A DNA stretch of 64,000 nt, taken from contig NZ_WPIN01000004.1 in assembly GCF_009754945.1 (NCBI RefSeq), positions 682,001 to 746,000 on the forward strand. Reading direction: 5' to 3'. The translations under genes and the position numbers were made by a program. The notes beneath the pieces are model-generated. The model was given only the letters and a program-made list of their open reading frames with translations. It had not been told where the DNA came from and searched no databases. Below, one piece after another: positions 62,749-64,000 of the stretch. Source of the stretch: Spirosoma arboris (GTDB lineage: Bacteria > Bacteroidota > Bacteroidia > Cytophagales > Spirosomataceae). The stretch's first letter is position 1, and every line of letters begins with the position of its first letter.

Positions 62749-64000
62749 ATGACACCCGAACAGGACAAAGATACACAAATTGATGTAGATATTGATGAAT
62801 TTGATCCATCTCAGTTTGAGCAAAAGCCTGGTGATACAGCCAACGAAAAGCCTGAAGAATGGCCTTCTCCTCAACCTATCACGACTAATTTACTCCCTGT
62901 ATTACAGCTGGAGTCAGAGATGATCCCAGAGCCATTGCGTCCCTGGCTAACGGACATTGCTTACCGAATGAAATGCCCATTAGACTATGTGGTAGTGGCC
63001 AGCATTAACATGTTCTCCTCCTTGATTGGAACTAGGTTGACGATTCAGCCAAAAAATCGAGACGACTGGACTATTGTCCCTAATTTATGGGGGGCGGTTA
63101 TTGGAGACCCTTCAAGCATGAAAACCCCATCGGTCAGTGAGGTGTTTAAACCTCTCCACCGGATCAGTATTGAAGCCAGAAAACAGTTCGAAGAGGAATT
63201 CCAACGCTACGAAGCTGAACAGGTAACCTATGAGGTCCAAAAGAAGGTCTATCAGTCGCAGGAACAGGACCGGATGAAAGGTAAACCGGTAGAAAGCCCG
63301 GTAGGTTATCCCGAAGCACCCCAGAAGCCGATCGAACGGCGATTTATAGCCAATGATCCAACCATTGAAAAGTTAGCTGATCTGCTCAATGAGAATCCGA
63401 CTGGGATGCTGGTCTGCCGGGATGAATTGATCGCTTTAATTGCCGCCTGGGATAAGGCGGGACGGGAGCAGGATAGGGCTTTTTATTTGGAAGGCTGGAA
63501 TGGGAATGGCTCAATTATTATTGATCGAATGGCCAGAGGCACAACCCACGTTAAAAATGTCTGTATTGCCTTATTCGGGGGGATTCAACCCTCAAAACTG
63601 CTAGGGTACCTGAAAGCAGCAACAGGACATGACAATGATGGTTTTGTGCAACGTTTACAGCTCGCCGTTTACCCCGACAAAGTGCCCTGGACCTATACCG
63701 ATGAATATCCTGATAAGTGGGCTCGCGACAAAGCGTTTGCCCTGATTCAGCAGCTCGTTGACGCCGACTTTGCCGACATTGCCTATGATGCGGATGAGTA
63801 TAACCGGCTTCCCTACACTCGCTTCGAAGCCCAAGCCCAGCAGGTTTTTAAGGAATGGCTAACCGAGTGGGAAACGCAGGTACTACCCAATGAAACTGGG
63901 CTATTACTGGAACATTTCACCAAATACCGTTCGCTGATGCCCTCACTGGCGCTAATCTTTCACGTAGTGAACTGCGAATCAAATCCAGTTGAGGTGCCTG
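62749..64000 (+). CDS. DUF3987-type protein, partial
   Basis: Open from ATG 62749 to the right window edge (417 codons seen). The N-terminal 50 residues are acidic and low-complexity. A DUF3987/YfjI-type region follows with LRPWLTDIAYRMKCPLDYVVVASINMFSSLIG, GAVIGDPSSMKTPS (a P-loop-like GDPSSMKT at about 119-126) and LVCRDELIALIAAWDKAGREQDRAFYLEGWNG. IALFGGIQPSKLLGYL also matches. Proteins of this family are helicase/primase-like replication factors of plasmids and integrative elements. It is the last gene visible. Confidence 0.85.
   Translation, partial: MTPEQDKDTQIDVDIDEFDPSQFEQKPGDTANEKPEEWPSPQPITTNLLPVLQLESEMIPEPLRPWLTDIAYRMKCPLDYVVVASINMFSSLIGTRLTIQPKNRDDWTIVPNLWGAVIGDPSSMKTPSVSEVFKPLHRISIEARKQFEEEFQRYEAEQVTYEVQKKVYQSQEQDRMKGKPVESPVGYPEAPQKPIERRFIANDPTIEKLADLLNENPTGMLVCRDELIALIAAWDKAGREQDRAFYLEGWNGNGSIIIDRMARGTTHVKNVCIALFGGIQPSKLLGYLKAATGHDNDGFVQRLQLAVYPDKVPWTYTDEYPDKWARDKAFALIQQLVDADFADIAYDADEYNRLPYTRFEAQAQQVFKEWLTEWETQVLPNETGLLLEHFTKYRSLMPSLALIFHVVNCESNPVEVP

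Larger units (their letters stand above)
59200..64000. mobile_element. tRNA-Val-integrated element, left part (ICE, prophage or plasmid-type island)
   Basis: The region starts with the tRNA-Val 3' fragment. It contains in order an integrase, an unknown gene, an HTH/excisionase-like gene, a VRR-NUC nuclease gene and a DUF3987 gene, all on the plus strand with very short gaps. This is the integration and replication module common at the edge of Bacteroidota integrative elements. No relaxase, mobilisation or phage structural genes are visible before the right edge, so the type is open. Confidence 0.75.

Noticed and set aside
62623-62874. 83-residue minus-strand frame
   Set aside because: Antisense to the end of the VRR-NUC gene and the start of the DUF3987 gene, both well supported.

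Overview
This window looks like a chromosomal segment of a Bacteroidota bacterium in the Cytophagales, most likely Spirosoma or a close relative. The clues are many Bacteroidota-style lipoproteins, a LytS/LytTR pair, Reg_prop/Y_Y_Y sensor kinases, fibre-like repeat proteins with the 'LPG(V/I)PSA(D/E)EVV...LLEKVEELTLY' C-terminal module, ISAon1-type and IS3-type transposase remnants, and the absence of obvious Shine-Dalgarno sites. Species assignment is inference. No rRNA genes, intact tRNA or CRISPR array was seen.

Layout. (1) 1-4154, minus strand: a tubulin/FtsZ-like GTPase gene between an incomplete gene, a three-helix membrane protein and a von Willebrand A-like lipoprotein. Every gap between these genes carries a long palindrome. 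(2) 4.3-9.3 kb: an Ig-like lipoprotein and two alpha/beta hydrolases, one fused to hexosaminidase-C and PA14-like domains. (3) 9.3-11.6 kb: a hairpin-rich gap, a broken secreted-protein tail and the first fibre-like repeat protein. (4) 12-20.3 kb: small surface and lipoprotein genes (carboxypeptidase-regulatory-like pair, PKD plus beta-helix, YceI, SRPBCC, NTF2-like). (5) 20.4-24.7 kb: LytS/LytTR two-component system, a GT1 glycosyltransferase and a lipoprotein. (6) 24.8-28.6 kb: IS3 remnant, a VWD-domain lipoprotein and a truncated amidohydrolase. (7) 28.7-30.9 kb: an SDR oxidoreductase and AraC regulator flanked by two copies of a repeat. (8) 30.9-37.2 kb: two sensor kinases with closely related kinase cores but unrelated sensors. 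(9) 37.4-42.7 kb: a dead RibD-type reductase, Dps, three alpha/beta hydrolases (one frameshifted), a quinol-monooxygenase-like protein and a DJ-1/PfpI protein. (10) 42.9-47.4 kb: a TPR sensor kinase and sigma-54 response regulator. A candidate -24/-12 promoter lies in front of the adjacent hydrolase. (11) 47.6-58.2 kb: IS3 remnant, membrane proteins, second fibre-like protein, frameshifted small membrane protein, a second AraC/SDR pair and a FtsX/MacB-type permease. (12) 58.7-59.1 kb: an internally deleted ISAon1-type transposase. (13) 59.2 kb to the right edge: an integrated mobile element. It begins at a 47-bp 3' fragment of tRNA-Val(UAC), followed by a tyrosine integrase, an unrecognised cargo gene, an AlpA/excisionase-like HTH protein, a VRR-NUC nuclease and the start of a DUF3987 replication-type protein that runs off the window.

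The most promising candidates for poorly described biology are the tubulin-like/vWA lipoprotein operon with its intercistronic palindromes, and the tRNA-Val integrated element with its unknown first cargo gene. The dispersed inverted-repeat element near both SDR/AraC pairs and the chimeric sensor kinase also deserve a look. Functions are read from motifs and family knowledge; no database search was possible.
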